Assembly: GCF_003072645.1 (NCBI RefSeq)
Contig: NZ_CP028897.1
Coordinates: forward strand, 4,751,501-4,815,500
From: Dongshaea marina
GTDB lineage: Bacteria; Pseudomonadota; Gammaproteobacteria; Enterobacterales; Aeromonadaceae
DNA length: 64,000 bases
Direction of reading: 5' to 3'
A program made the translations under genes and the position numbers. Under the pieces are notes generated by a model, which was not told the origin of the DNA, made no database searches, and was given only the letters and a program-made list of their open reading frames with translations. This document shows, in pieces, positions 1 to 10,554 of the stretch (its first letter is position 1; each line of letters begins with the position of its first letter).

Positions 1-1
1 T

Positions 2-94
2 GATGATCCGGCTCTCTCCCCCGAGATGAGCTGGCTCAATCACCGCCAGCAGTTTTATCGGAACTGGCTAAATCACATAAGGAATTCTCTATGA
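2..94 (+). CDS. C-terminal fragment of a probable homoserine O-acyltransferase (MetA/HTS-like)
   Basis: Only the last 30 codons are in the window; the frame is open from base 2 to a TGA at 92-94. The visible tail contains WLNHRQQFYRNWLN, which resembles the W-x2-H-R-x3-Y-x-NWLN stretch near the C-terminus of MetA-type homoserine O-succinyltransferases. Its stop overlaps the ATG of the homoserine dehydrogenase gene by 4 nt (ATGA), suggesting translational coupling in one operon. With homoserine dehydrogenase and aspartokinase downstream, a homoserine-activating enzyme fits the context. The family call rests on a short tail and context, so it is tentative. Confidence 0.45.
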   Translation, partial: DDPALSPEMSWLNHRQQFYRNWLNHIRNSL

Positions 95-1044
95 AAATTG
101 CAATCATCGGCTTAGGTACCATTGGCAGCGGCGTTCTCGATTTGATCGAGCGCGAGCGCTGCCAGATTGAAAAACGGATCGGTGCTCCCTTGCAGATTGT
201 CTGGCTCTGTGACCGCAACTCGCAACCGCAGCACCCGAACTTCACCACAGATTACAACCAGGCCCTCCGGGACCCCGAAGTAGAGACGGTAATCGAGCTG
301 ATCGGTGGCATTGATAATGCCTACCATATCGCACTGTCTACTCTCAGCAGTGGAAAGAACCTGATTACCGCCAACAAACACCTGCTGGCACTGCATGGTG
401 AAGAGCTGTTTGAACTGGCAAATCAGCATGGAGTGAAGCTCTTTTTTGAAGCCGCGGTGGGTGGAGGGATCCCTCTGCTTACCCCGCTGTATGAGGGTCT
501 ATTCAGTGGCGATATCACCCGGGTGCGCGGCATCCTCAACGGAACCGCCAACTACATCCTGACCCAGATGCATCAGGGCCAGGACTTTGAGAGTGCCCTC
601 ACCCAGGCTCAGCAGCAGGGATATGCGGAAGCCGATCCCCATTTCGATCTTGCGGGGATCGACAGTGCCCACAAGCTGAGCCTTTTGAGTTATCTCACCT
701 GGCAACGGTTTAAGACGCTCACCTCAATCTCGGTTCAGGGGATCGACTCTGACACCCAATCGCAGATCTCCGCGGCTCAGGGTGCGGGACAAAAGCTCAA
801 ACTCATCGCCGAGGCGGAGCGGGTCGGCAACGAGATCCGCCTGAGTGTCGCCCCAACCCCGGTGAAACCGGACGATCTGCTGTATGGCGTCGATCATGTG
901 TATAACGCCGTTGAGATCCAGGGGCGTCACAGTGGTAAGACCCTGCTTTACGGTGAGGGGGCTGGTAAGTATCCAACCGCAACTGCGGTCATTTCTGATC
1001 TTTATAAGATCGCTCACAGTAATCCATGGAATAGGGAAACATAG
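91..1044 (+). CDS. Homoserine dehydrogenase, ACT-less short form
   Basis: Predicted to reduce aspartate semialdehyde to homoserine with NAD(P)H in the branch to methionine and threonine. The 317-residue protein begins with a Rossmann fold (GLGTIGSG, residues 7-14). It has the TANKHLLA motif with Lys96, the AAVGGGIP loop near 121-128, GILNGTANYIL near 147, and the catalytic block EADPHFDLAGIDSAHK with Asp191 and Lys195. Typical monofunctional enzymes are about 430 residues with a C-terminal ACT domain. Here the protein stops right after the catalytic fold, so feedback control through an ACT domain is not expected. The aspartokinase ATG follows the stop codon directly. In fused ThrA/MetL proteins the kinase comes first, so this is a split pair in reversed order. 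Confidence 0.9.
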   Translation: MKIAIIGLGTIGSGVLDLIERERCQIEKRIGAPLQIVWLCDRNSQPQHPNFTTDYNQALRDPEVETVIELIGGIDNAYHIALSTLSSGKNLITANKHLLALHGEELFELANQHGVKLFFEAAVGGGIPLLTPLYEGLFSGDITRVRGILNGTANYILTQMHQGQDFESALTQAQQQGYAEADPHFDLAGIDSAHKLSLLSYLTWQRFKTLTSISVQGIDSDTQSQISAAQGAGQKLKLIAEAERVGNEIRLSVAPTPVKPDDLLYGVDHVYNAVEIQGRHSGKTLLYGEGAGKYPTATAVISDLYKIAHSNPWNRET

Positions 1045-2249
1045 ATGGTAATACGCGTAGAGAAGTATGGAGGAAGCTCTGTCAGAGATCCTGAGCAACT
1101 GCAGGCCATTGCCCGCAGTTCAGAGCAGAAAGTAGCACAAGGCGATCAGCTGGTGATCGTGGTCTCCGCCCCCGGAGATCTCACCGATGAACTGCTGGAA
1201 CGGGCCAATAAGATTCACTCAGCCCCTCGGGAAGAGAGTTAGCACAACTGCTGGCCACCGGCGAGCAGATCTCCATCGCCCTGCTGGCGATGGCCCTGCA
1301 GCAGCAGGGACTCAAAGCCATCTCTTTTACCGCCCCTCAACTCAATATCCGAACCCAGGGGGCCTACAATAATGCCCATATCGAAAGTGTCGATAACCGC
1401 AAGATCACCCAGGCCCTGGATGAAGGCTATGTTGTGATCGTGGCCGGTTTTCAGGGGATCAATGAAACTGGCTGTATCACCACCTTAGGTCGCGGTGGTT
1501 CAGATACCACAGCAGTCGCCCTGGCCGCGGCCCTCAACCTTGAAGAGGTTGATATCTACACGGATGTCGATGGTGTCTATAGTGGCGATCCCCGCATCAT
1601 CCCCAGCGCATTCAAACACAGGGAGCTCAGTTTTGAGCTAATGCTGGAGCTGGCGCGTCAGGGTGCCCGGGTACTCCATAGCCGCTGCGTCAAGATGGCT
1701 CAGTCACATAAGGTGCATATTCACCTGCGCTCCTCCTTTACCCGGGGTGAAGGAACCCGAATTCATGACAAACATGGGAATATCCCGGCCGGGATCACCG
1801 GGGTCACCGCCCTCAACCGGGTCGCCAAAATCGTGCTGAGCGCTGAAAGAGGCGCTCTGGATCAGCCACTGGATCAACTCAATACCTGCGGGGTTGAGCT
1901 GGAGCTCATCTCCCGGGTTGCCGATGAGGGCAACCTGGAGAAGATCACCGCAGTGGCTCCGCAAAGTCAGCTACCACACATGCTAAAGATCCTGGAGCGC
2001 TGCGCCATTAGTCCCAAACAGTACCAGGTGGAAACCGAGCTGGCGAAGCTATCACTGGTCGGTGCCGCACTGCATACCCACCCCACGGCCCATAAGCTGT
2101 ACGAACTGCTGCATCAGGAGCAGATCCCCAGCCTGCCACTATCAAGCAGCGAGCTCAATGTCTCCTGCCTGATCTCGGCCGATAAACTAACCCGAGCCCA
2201 GCAGACCCTCCACCAGAAACTGGTTGAATCAACGGTCTGCGCCGCCTAG
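1045..2249 (+). CDS. lysC: Aspartokinase (frameshifted as read)
   Basis: Phosphorylates aspartate, the first step to lysine, methionine and threonine. The N-terminus carries the kinase motif KYGGSS (Lys7). After a break come GFQGINETGCITTLGRGGSDTT, DVDGVYSGDPR and two C-terminal ACT-like units, as in the roughly 400-residue aspartokinase class. Frame 1 ends at a TAG (1240-1242), while the downstream part (LAQLLATGEQISIALLAMAL) is in another frame. Adding one base around the CCCC (1223-1226) or GGG (1229-1231) run joins them into a 401-residue protein of normal length. I interpret this as a probable sequencing deletion, but a real inactivation cannot be excluded. The gene starts at the base after the homoserine dehydrogenase stop, so the two are surely co-transcribed. 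Confidence 0.85.
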
Positions 2250-2287
2250 ATAACAGATACAACAAACAGATGATTGAGATTTTTTAT

Positions 2288-2309
2288 CCCGGCCTGTGCC
2301 GGGTTTTTT
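2288..2309 (+). terminator. Rho-independent terminator of the hom-lysC operon
   Basis: A six-pair GC stem (CCCGGC / GCCGGG) with a four-base loop is followed directly by six T residues, 38 bases after the aspartokinase stop. This is a textbook intrinsic terminator on the plus strand. Confidence 0.9.
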
Positions 2310-2420
2310 ATGGGCCTGGTCCAGACAAAAAGGGCTTCAGGGCCAGAGCTATCTCGGATTAATCAGAATAATCACATTCGGCTCGACTAAAAGAATTTCA
2401 GGCTTTGCTAAGCTGACCTT

Positions 2421-2440
2421 CTGCAGCAAGGACGCTGCAG
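2421..2440. repeat. Small hairpin in the lysC-metH gap, related to one at 8408-8427
   Basis: The 238-base gap between the lysC terminator and the metH stop holds no convincing gene. It contains CTGCAGC-6 nt-GCTGCAG preceded by CCTT and followed by T.GAG. The same framing surrounds the hairpin at 8408-8427 although the stem bases differ. An outer pair of 8-mers (CAGGCTTT near 2400, AAAGCCTG near 2477) brackets it. Confidence 0.45.
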
Positions 2441-2547
2441 TGGAGCGGCCAAGGATGGCATTGCGAGTCAGCGTGTAAAGCCTGAGATTAATCACAGCGT
2501 TGTCTCCATTTATGGAGAAAATGCTCTAATCCCCGAAGCCGGGTAAC

Positions 2548-5500
2548 TTACTGATCCTGGTCGCGAATATATCCAAGGTTGGGTGCCAGCCAGCGCTCCG
2601 CCACCTCCAGACTCCAGCCCTTGAGGCGGGCATAGTGCCGCAGTTGATCCTTTGCCAGCTTGCCCACAGTGAAATAGCTCGCCTCGGGATGAGAGAAGTA
2701 CCAGCCGGAAACTGAGGCCGCCGGTACCATGGCATAAGACTCGGTCAGGCGCATCCCAAGAGTCTGCTCCACATCCAACAGTTGCCATAATTTAGCCTTC
2801 TCGGTGTGCTCGGGGCAGGCCGGATAACCGGGCGCAGGACGAATGCCCTGGTACAGCTCGCGGATCAGGCTCTCATTATCCAGGGTCTCATCGCTGGCGT
2901 ACCCCCAGTGTTCCCGACGGATCTTAAGATGCAGATACTCGGCGCTGGCTTCTGCCAGGCGATCACACACCGCCTGCAGCAGGATCAGGTGATAATCATC
3001 ATGGTTTTGCCGATACTGCTCGGCAAGCTCTGCCTCCCCCAGTCCGGCAGTCACCGCAAAGGCGCCCAGGTAATCGGCCACCCCACTGTCTACCGGAGCG
3101 ATATAGTCCGCCAGCGAACGGTTGTCCCGTCCGGACTTATCACGCTGCTGACGCGGAAAATGCAGCCGGGTCAGCTCCTCATCGCGAGACTCATCCCGAT
3201 ATAAGCTGATACTCTCCTGCTCGCTATTGGCGGCAAACAGACCCCAGCTCGCCGCACAACGCACCGCACCGCTTTCGATAAACTCATCAATCATCCGGTT
3301 AGCATCGGCATAGAGCTGACGTGCCTGTTCACCATGCTCACGGTGGGAGAGGATCTGGGGGTAGCGCCCCCGCAACTGCCAGGTGGTGAAAAAAGGGGTC
3401 CAGTCGATATAGTGGCGGACCTCATCCAGGGAGAGATCCAGCTGATAGTGACAGCCCAACTGGCTGGGCTTGGGTGGTGTATAGCCTTGCCAATCCAGCC
3501 GCAATCGATTCTCCCTTGCTTTTTCCAGAGGCAGCAAAGGATGTTCGCGCTCCTGGCGAAAGCTCTCTCTGAGCTGCTGGTATTCGCGTTCGACCCGATC
3601 CAGGGCGGCCTGCCTGTGTTCCTGACTGAGAAGACTCTGGACCTGCCCCACCACCCGGGAGGCGTTCGGTGAGTAGATCACCGGATGATCATAGCTTGGA
3701 TCGATCTTCACCGCTGTGTGCGCCTTGGAGGTGGTGGCTCCACCGATCAGCAGCGGAATCGAAAATCCCTGACGCTTCATCTCTGAGGCCACATGCACCA
3801 TCTCATCCAGCGAGGGGGTGATCAAACCGGACAGACCAATCATATCGGCATCATGCTCCCGGGCGGCCTGTAAAATGGTTTCACACTGCACCATCACCCC
3901 AAGATCGATGATCTCATAGTTATTGCACTGCAGCACCACAGACACGATATTCTTACCGATATCGTGGACATCGCCCTTGACCGTGGCCAGCACCATCTTG
4001 CCATTGGACTGCTTTTGCTGCTTGGTTTGTTCAATGAAGGGTTGCAGATAGGCCACCGCCTGCTTCATCACCCGGGCCGACTTCACCACCTGGGGCAGGA
4101 ACATCTTGCCGGCACCGAACAACTCGCCAACCACATCCATCCCCGCCATCAGCGGCCCCTCGATGACCTGCAACGGATGCTCCACCTCCTGTCGCGCCAG
4201 CTCGCTGTCCTGTTCAATAAACTGGTTGATTCCCTTGACCAGAGCATGCTCCAGGCGTTTAGCCACCGGCCAGCTGCGCCACTCAAGCTGCTCCGGCTCA
4301 ATCTCCTTATCCGCCTCTCCCCGATATTTGTCAGCAATCGCCAGCAGGGCCTCGGTCGCTTCGGGGGAGCGGTTGAGCACCACATCCTCCACCGCATCCC
4401 GCAGCTCCTGCGGAATATCTTCATAGATAGCCAGCTGCCCGGCATTGACGATCCCCATGTCCATACCGGCCGCGATTGCATGGTAGAGGAACACCGAGTG
4501 GATCGCCTCACGCACCGGGTTGTTGCCACGAAATGAGAAGGAGACATTAGAGACCCCGCCCGAGATCAGGGCGTGAGGCAGGCTCAGTTTGATCTGGCGG
4601 GTTGCCTCAATAAAATCCACCGCATAGTTGTTATGCTCCTCAATCCCGGTCGCCACCGCAAAGATATTGGGATCAAAGATGATATCCTGGGGAGAAAATC
4701 CCGCCTTCTCCACCAGCAGTTGGTAGGCTCTGCTGCAGATCTCAACCTTGCGCGCCAGGGTGTCGGCCTGGCCGGTTTCATCAAAGGCCATCACCACCAC
4801 CGCCGCGCCGTAGAGGCGCAGCTTACGGGCATGCTCAAGAAACTCGGCCTCTCCCTCCTTAAGCGAGATAGAGTTCACCACCGCCTTGCCCTGAACGCAG
4901 CGCAGTCCCGCCTCCAGAACCTCCCAGCGAGAGGAGTCGATCATCAAAGGCACCCGGGAGATATCAGGCTCAGAGGCGATGAGACACAAAAAGCGCACCA
5001 TCGCCTGCTCGGCATCCAGCATCGCATCATCCATATTGATATCGATGATCTGCGCACCATTCTCGACCTGCTGGCGGGCCACCTCCAGCGCCTCTTCATA
5101 CTGCTGCTCACGAATCAGGCGCCGAAAGCGCGCGGAGCCTGCCACATTGGTGCGCTCACCCACATTGACGAAGAAGCTCTGTGGATTGAGATTCAAAGGC
5201 TCCAATCCAGCCAGCCGGCACTGATGATCATCCAAAACTGGCTGTCGAGGCGGGCATCCCTCCACCGCCTTGGCAATGGCCGCAATATATTCGGGGGTAG
5301 TTCCGCAGCAGCCCCCCACCAGGTTGAGAAGTCCCGCCCGTGCCCATTCGCCGATCTGCTCAGCCATCTCATCAACACCCAGATCATAGCCACCAAAGGC
5401 GTTGGGAAGGCCTGCATTGGGATGTACCGATAGATAGCCTTCACAATATCCTGCCAGCTCTGCCACATAGGGGCGCAGCTGCTCCGGCCCCAGGGCACAG

Positions 5501-6238
5501 TTCAAGCCAAAGGCCAGAGGCTTGGCATGGCGCAGTGAGTTGTAAAAAGCCTCGGTGGTTTGCCCGGAGAGGGTCCGTCCCGAGGCATCGGTAATGGTCC
5601 CGGAGATAATCAGCGGCAGACGTATCCCAGATAGCTCAAACAGCTCCTCGATGGCATAGATGGCGGCCTTGGCGTTCAGGGTATCGAACACAGTCTCAAT
5701 CATCAGCAGATCTACCCCCCATCCATCAAGGCTTGAGCCGACTCAAAATAGGCCGCCCTGAGCTCTTCGAAGCTGATGTTACGCATTCCGGGATCGTTAA
5801 CATCCGGTGACAAGGAAGCAGTTCGATTGGTCGGTCCAAGCACCCCGGCTACAAATCTCGGCTTATCCGGCTCGGCCAGGCTGAGCTCATCGGCTACCTC
5901 CCGGGCCAGCCGGGCCGCCCTCAGGTTGATCTCGGCGCTTAGTTCCTGCATCTGATAGTCGGCCATCGCGATTCGGGTCGCGTTAAAGGTGTTGGTTTCT
6001 ATGATATCCGCCCCGCCCCCAGATACTGGCGGTGAATGCTTTGAATCAACTCAGGCTGAGTTAATACCAGCAGATCATTGTTGCCCTTGAGATCACAGGG
6101 CCACTGTCCGAAACGCTCGCCGCGAAAATCCTGCTCGGTCAGATTTTGCTGCTGAATCATGGTACCCATGGCACCATCGAGTAGCATGATCCGCTGTGAA
6201 AATTCCTGCTCTAATGCCCTAACCTGTTGCTCTGCCAC
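2548..6238 (-). CDS. metH: Cobalamin-dependent methionine synthase (two frameshifts as read)
   Basis: Transfers the methyl group of methyl-tetrahydrofolate via cobalamin to homocysteine, giving methionine. Corrected length is 1230 residues (E. coli MetH has 1227). In order: a homocysteine/zinc module with the Cys pair GGCCG near residue 309, a pterin-binding barrel ([17 protein letters not shown]), the cobalamin module with DVHDIGKN (axial His near 757), and the C-terminal AdoMet reactivation domain. The start is a GTG at 6236-6238, five bases after GGAG. The frame breaks twice: at the C run 5715-5720 (GG V DLL needs seven G on the coding strand) and at 6011-6014 ([11 protein letters not shown] needs five G). 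Each is fixed by one added base, which favours an assembly error. Tandem MetJ boxes lie upstream at 6307-6322. Confidence 0.93.
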
Positions 6239-6298
6239 CGTGACTCCTTCACTCCTGTTAACTGGGGTTTATTGATACTAACAGCATTGTTGCAACTT

Positions 6299-6322
6299 TA
6301 GAACTTAGACGTTTAGACGTCT
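6299..6322. promoter_or_regulatory. MetJ operator (tandem met boxes) upstream of metH
   Basis: Two adjacent 8-mers, AGACGTTT (6307-6314) and AGACGTCT (6315-6322), match the met-box consensus AGACGTCT at 7/8 and 8/8. A degenerate third box (TAGAACTT-like) precedes them. MetJ-SAM binds such tandem boxes cooperatively and represses methionine genes. The site is about 65-85 bases upstream of the metH GTG. The rest of the 308-base gap to the next gene shows nothing else I can support. Confidence 0.8.
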
Positions 6323-6546
6323 ATAAATAAATATTTAATAAGGTCGGAATGAGAGAAGATGAGGGACAGCAATCCAGGAGACCCGGAAGCTAAATAGCTG
6401 ATCCTATTATTGCTACATCTGTTGATATGTGACCGCAGACACGCTATGAATCCATGGAAGCTCCACCGCGTCATCCCTGACGCAGAGGGTCTGCTTATTC
6501 ACCATTCAACAGCTACCCCAAGTGGCCTACTATTTGGAACAGTTAT

Positions 6547-7386
6547 TTAGTCTCCCTCGATAAAGCGGCGGACCAGGGACTCTAATTCACCCGAGTGGCG
6601 CATCTTGGCGAGCTCTACATTAAATTTTTTTGTGAAATCATCACGAAACGGAAATTTCTCATTGTTGCTGGCATAACCCAGGTAGCCATTTTCCCGGGAA
6701 ACCGTCACCTCCTGAATGATGGTTTTCGACTGCTCCTGAGTTACCTCTTCCTCCCTGATAAGCTTGCCCAGGCTATAGTAGATCGCGACCTGATCATTGA
6801 TGTAGCAATCGATACGGTTTCGTAGCAGCTTGAGAATATTGTGGCGATTCCCCTTGGCAACCATCACCTCAATCTGCCCCCCATTGACCAGTGCCCAAAA
6901 ACGTTTCCCGCCGAGTCTAAATCCGGCATTCAGGCCAAACCTCAGCCCGATGTAATCATCGGGCCACTGGATCCGCTCATTCTCGGTCTTGCTGTCCTGA
7001 TGGCATACCACGATCACTTTTTCATCCAGGATCGGGTAGGAGTAGGGCCACATGTAAGGGCGCTCACGGGGCAGGTAGTAGGGTGGATAGAGGGCAAAGC
7101 CATCACCGGTCCTGAGCTTTTCGAGGCCCCGCTTCCAGTGGATGGGGCGTATCGAGACCTGGAAGTTCTTCATCCGATTGAAGATCCGGCTGAGGATCTC
7201 ATAATAGAGCCCGGCAGGCTCTCCATCAGAATCAACATAGGAGTATGGAGGGTAGTTGGCATCGGCCAACACCTCGACCCCGATCGGCTCCTGAGTCTTA
7301 GTTTCCCCGGGCTTGGCTTCCTGGGTCCATAGCTCAAAAGAGAAGGTCATCAGTACCACCAGCAGGAGTACGCCCCTCCAACTCAT
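6547..7386 (-). CDS. Periplasmic solute-binding protein, family 3 (amino-acid-type)
   Basis: 279 residues with an N-terminal hydrophobic signal segment (about residues 5-20) and then the family-3 binding-protein pattern: EVLADANYPPYSYVDSDGEPAGLYYEIL, a WKRGLEKL segment, and a late INDQVAIYYSLGKL segment. This architecture binds amino acids or small polar ligands in the periplasm. No ABC permease or ATPase gene lies nearby, so it may serve a distant transporter or act as a sensor-type protein. Its ATG overlaps the stop of the upstream homologue by 4 nt, indicating a two-gene operon. The ligand cannot be read from the sequence. Confidence 0.75.
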   Translation of the reverse strand: MSWRGVLLLVVLMTFSFELWTQEAKPGETKTQEPIGVEVLADANYPPYSYVDSDGEPAGLYYEILSRIFNRMKNFQVSIRPIHWKRGLEKLRTGDGFALYPPYYLPRERPYMWPYSYPILDEKVIVVCHQDSKTENERIQWPDDYIGLRFGLNAGFRLGGKRFWALVNGGQIEVMVAKGNRHNILKLLRNRIDCYINDQVAIYYSLGKLIREEEVTQEQSKTIIQEVTVSRENGYLGYASNNEKFPFRDDFTKKFNVELAKMRHSGELESLVRRFIEGD

Positions 7387-8225
7387 GGCTTACACCCCTT
7401 CACCGGCTTAAGTCCTGATCCCTCCGGCAGATACTTGGTATAGAAAGACTCATAGCGGCAGCTGTCACGCAGCTTTTTCAACCCCTGGTTGATGATGGTG
7501 ATCAACTCTTCGCCCCGGGGCGACTCTTTAGACACCCACATATAGAAATCTTTGGTTCCGACCGGCAGCGCCTGATGACGGATACTCGGCGGCAGCTGGA
7601 ACAGACCCAGAGCTTCGGCCCCGAGAACCGGCTCTATCGAGTTGAGTACCACCTCGCAGCGGCGTGAAACCATCTTGAGCATCGCCTGGTAGACATTATG
7701 GGCACCTGTATCGACCAGGGTGGTTAACCCTGCCTGGTAGTAGGGCTCATAGTTATAGCCGGCAACCCCACAGATCGACAGCTTATCCAGATCCTCGATG
7801 CTGCGGATCTGAATTCCCTGGGGGAAACGCAGCCCATCATAGAAATAACCCTCACGGGTTTGGTAGAAGGGATCGCTTCTGAGGAACTTCTCAAGCCGCC
7901 AGCTGTTGCTACTGGCGTTGGTGACCATCTCAAAGGATTTGCTGGTCCCGTAGTTCGCCACCTCCTTGAGGCAGCGCTTCCAGGGCAGCAGGCGGATCTT
8001 GATGGCATACCCCTGCTCCTGAAGAATGGTTTTCAGGGCCGAGACCGAGGCGCCGCTGATAAAGCGGGTGGTATCTCCGTTCTTATCCCGCTCATAGAAT
8101 ACATAGGGAGGCCACTCGGCGGCATCATCGCAAATGGTCACCAGCTTTTCATCAGCCAGAGCCGGCAGGCAGATAAGCAAGCCACAGGCAAAGATCCCCG
8201 GTATTTTCCAGCTCAAAAATCCCAT
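7383..8225 (-). CDS. Periplasmic solute-binding protein, family 3, paralogue
   Basis: 280 residues with a clear signal peptide ending near PALA-DEK (about residue 24). It follows the same plan as its downstream neighbour: ICDDAAEWPPYVF, ISGASVSALKTIL, LPWKRCLKEV, and a C-terminal RYESFYTKYLPEGSGL. It lacks strong identity with the neighbour, so this is an old divergence rather than a recent duplication. It is the first gene of the pair, with a 4-nt overlap at 7383-7386. Several Cys residues (CDD, KRC, SIC, RRC, DSC, GCK) could form periplasmic disulfides. Ligand unknown. Confidence 0.72.
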   Translation of the reverse strand: MGFLSWKIPGIFACGLLICLPALADEKLVTICDDAAEWPPYVFYERDKNGDTTRFISGASVSALKTILQEQGYAIKIRLLPWKRCLKEVANYGTSKSFEMVTNASSNSWRLEKFLRSDPFYQTREGYFYDGLRFPQGIQIRSIEDLDKLSICGVAGYNYEPYYQAGLTTLVDTGAHNVYQAMLKMVSRRCEVVLNSIEPVLGAEALGLFQLPPSIRHQALPVGTKDFYMWVSKESPRGEELITIINQGLKKLRDSCRYESFYTKYLPEGSGLKPVKGCKP

Positions 8226-8586
8226 GCTCCACCCTCAAAAATCCCTTTACCGCAAAGTATAGATGAATCATTGAAAGCTTCTGTTGAGGTTTAAAATTTT
8301 GCGCAGGGATCTGCCTGAAACCTCACCCGGGCGCCTCTTAGAGCTTGGGTTACGCCTCAGATCGGTTGCTGGTATTTAAGATGTTTTGGTTTCACATCAC
8401 CGGCCTTCTGCCGCAGGGATGCGGCAGTAGAGATTCCATGGGTAAGTTGCTTTCGGAGCAACGCACGTGAAGCAGGAGGCTGAGCTGGGAAGGAATCTCA
8501 TGGAAGAGATTCGGATTTACAGCGTGCCGCTGATAGTTGAATCCACACATCCACAGCAGATGTGAATTACCACCAGCTTGTGCGGC
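8226..8586. other. Gene-free gap with two small hairpins
   Basis: No plausible coding frame. It holds CTGCCGCA-GGGA-TGCGGCAG (8408-8427) and GTTGCT-TTCGG-AGCAAC (8446-8462). A further inverted pair, GAGGTTT near 8286 and AAACCTC near 8319, is close to the start of the solute-binding operon and may belong to its leader. None has a T tract typical of an intrinsic terminator. Confidence 0.5.
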
Positions 8587-9541
<955 letters not shown>

Positions 9542-9663
9542 ATAAATTGAGATCCATGTCAAGTTTTGAACAGCTATTGAGCAAAATAAATCCAAACTCT
9601 CCCTAACTATATGAAAACTCCCTGAACAATCCAGGCGCACTGCGCGGCACCCGCTATGACGGA

Positions 9664-9698
9664 TACAAAGAAAGAACCCGCAGTCTGAGCTGCGGGTT
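9664..9698 (-). terminator. Intrinsic terminator of the small membrane-protein gene
   Basis: A perfect 9-bp stem AACCCGCAG / CTGCGGGTT (9675-9698, six-base loop) is followed on the minus strand by a T-rich stretch (TTCTTTCTTTG). It lies about 33 bases downstream of the stop at 9732. Confidence 0.75.
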
Positions 9699-9731
9699 AA
9701 CTGAGAAGAGACAACAAGGAACCGGAGAGAT

Positions 9732-9959
9732 TCATTTACGATGCTGACGAGCAACCTGCTGCGCATGGGTGGTGACACGCTGAACCCTTTGAACCAGTTC
9801 ATCCCACTCTGGTAACCACAACCAGATGATGACAGCAAACATCACCACTATATCCGCGAACACACCATCGCTTAACAGGCCAACCAAAGAGAGGGCCGCA
9901 ATAACAATACGATTCACATTGTGAAGCTTCTTCTTTCCGAATGGTCGATGAGCTAACAT
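9732..9959 (-). CDS. Small membrane protein of unknown function
   Basis: A 75-residue protein if translation starts at the ATG at 9957-9959, which has GGAGGG seven bases upstream; an in-frame ATG 15 bases earlier lacks a good site. After a basic N-terminus (HRPFGKKKL) there are two hydrophobic stretches (roughly IVIAALSLVGLL and DIVVMFAVIIWLWL), then a polar tail rich in Gln and Arg. I do not recognise the family. It has its own ribosome site and terminator, so it is probably a real monocistronic gene. Confidence 0.6.
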   Translation of the reverse strand: MLAHRPFGKKKLHNVNRIVIAALSLVGLLSDGVFADIVVMFAVIIWLWLPEWDELVQRVQRVTTHAQQVARQHRK

Positions 9960-10280
9960 AATCAAGCCCTCCATTCACCTTTTATTCGTTATGAGGAAGA
10001 ATGCATATTGTGTTCCTAAAGACGATAAGCATTCTGTTTTTCTGTTTAAGTTATCGGCAACGAGCCCGCATCAAAGAGTCTTTAGAACAAAGAATTCATA
10101 AAACCGTTTATAAAGATCAAAAAGTTTTAAACAGTAACTCTTCTCAATAACAGGGACCCTGTTGAGAGCTACTCTCATTCACGGGGTATCGACAAACCCG
10201 GCAAAAAAATGTCATTTCAACAATCCCCTTTGCCATCTGTATCACTGCTTGTGTCATAAAGATAACACCCGGGCGGGGCG
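9960..10280. other. Gene-free gap with one inverted repeat
   Basis: AT-rich sequence around 9980-10140 probably contains the promoter of the small membrane-protein gene. At 10143-10167 there is a nearly perfect inverted repeat (CTCAATAACAGGG / CCCTGTTGAG), which may end transcription of the DUF3624 gene. No coding frame is credible. Confidence 0.4.
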
Positions 10281-10529
10281 TCAGGAGGGAGAAGAGCGGT
10301 CCCTGAGGCGATACCAGCACCAGGCGATGCCATGGGCCAGCAGCAGCAGGGAAAACAGGATTGCAAACATGAGGGCGGCGATCGCCTCGACCGAAGTCAT
10401 GCTCTCCAGAGCCTGCCAGAGAAAGAGCCCCCAGCAGATGAGGCTCCCCACCAGGCACTGCAGCATGCAGGCCCGGCAGCGTCCCAGCTTTTCACGAAAC
10501 AGATCCGACAGGCAGTAACGACAAGACAT
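10281..10529 (-). CDS. DUF3624-type small membrane protein
   Basis: 82 residues. The N-terminus has a Cys-rich segment (MSCRYCLSDLFREKLGRCRACMLQC) with paired Cys, resembling the zinc-ribbon-like head of DUF3624 proteins of Vibrio and Aeromonas. Two hydrophobic helices follow (LVGSLICWGLFLW and ALMFAILFSLLLLAHGIAW). Function unknown. It sits alone between the rhodanese gene and a non-coding gap. The family call is from memory of the pattern, not a search. Confidence 0.65.
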   Translation of the reverse strand: MSCRYCLSDLFREKLGRCRACMLQCLVGSLICWGLFLWQALESMTSVEAIAALMFAILFSLLLLAHGIAWCWYRLRDRSSPS

Positions 10530-10554
10530 CCAGTCTCCCCGGAAAATATTCTGA

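Noticed and set aside
3964-5433. Long plus-strand frames opposite metH
   Set aside because: They are antisense frames kept open by GC-rich codon bias in metH and have no ribosome site or domain.
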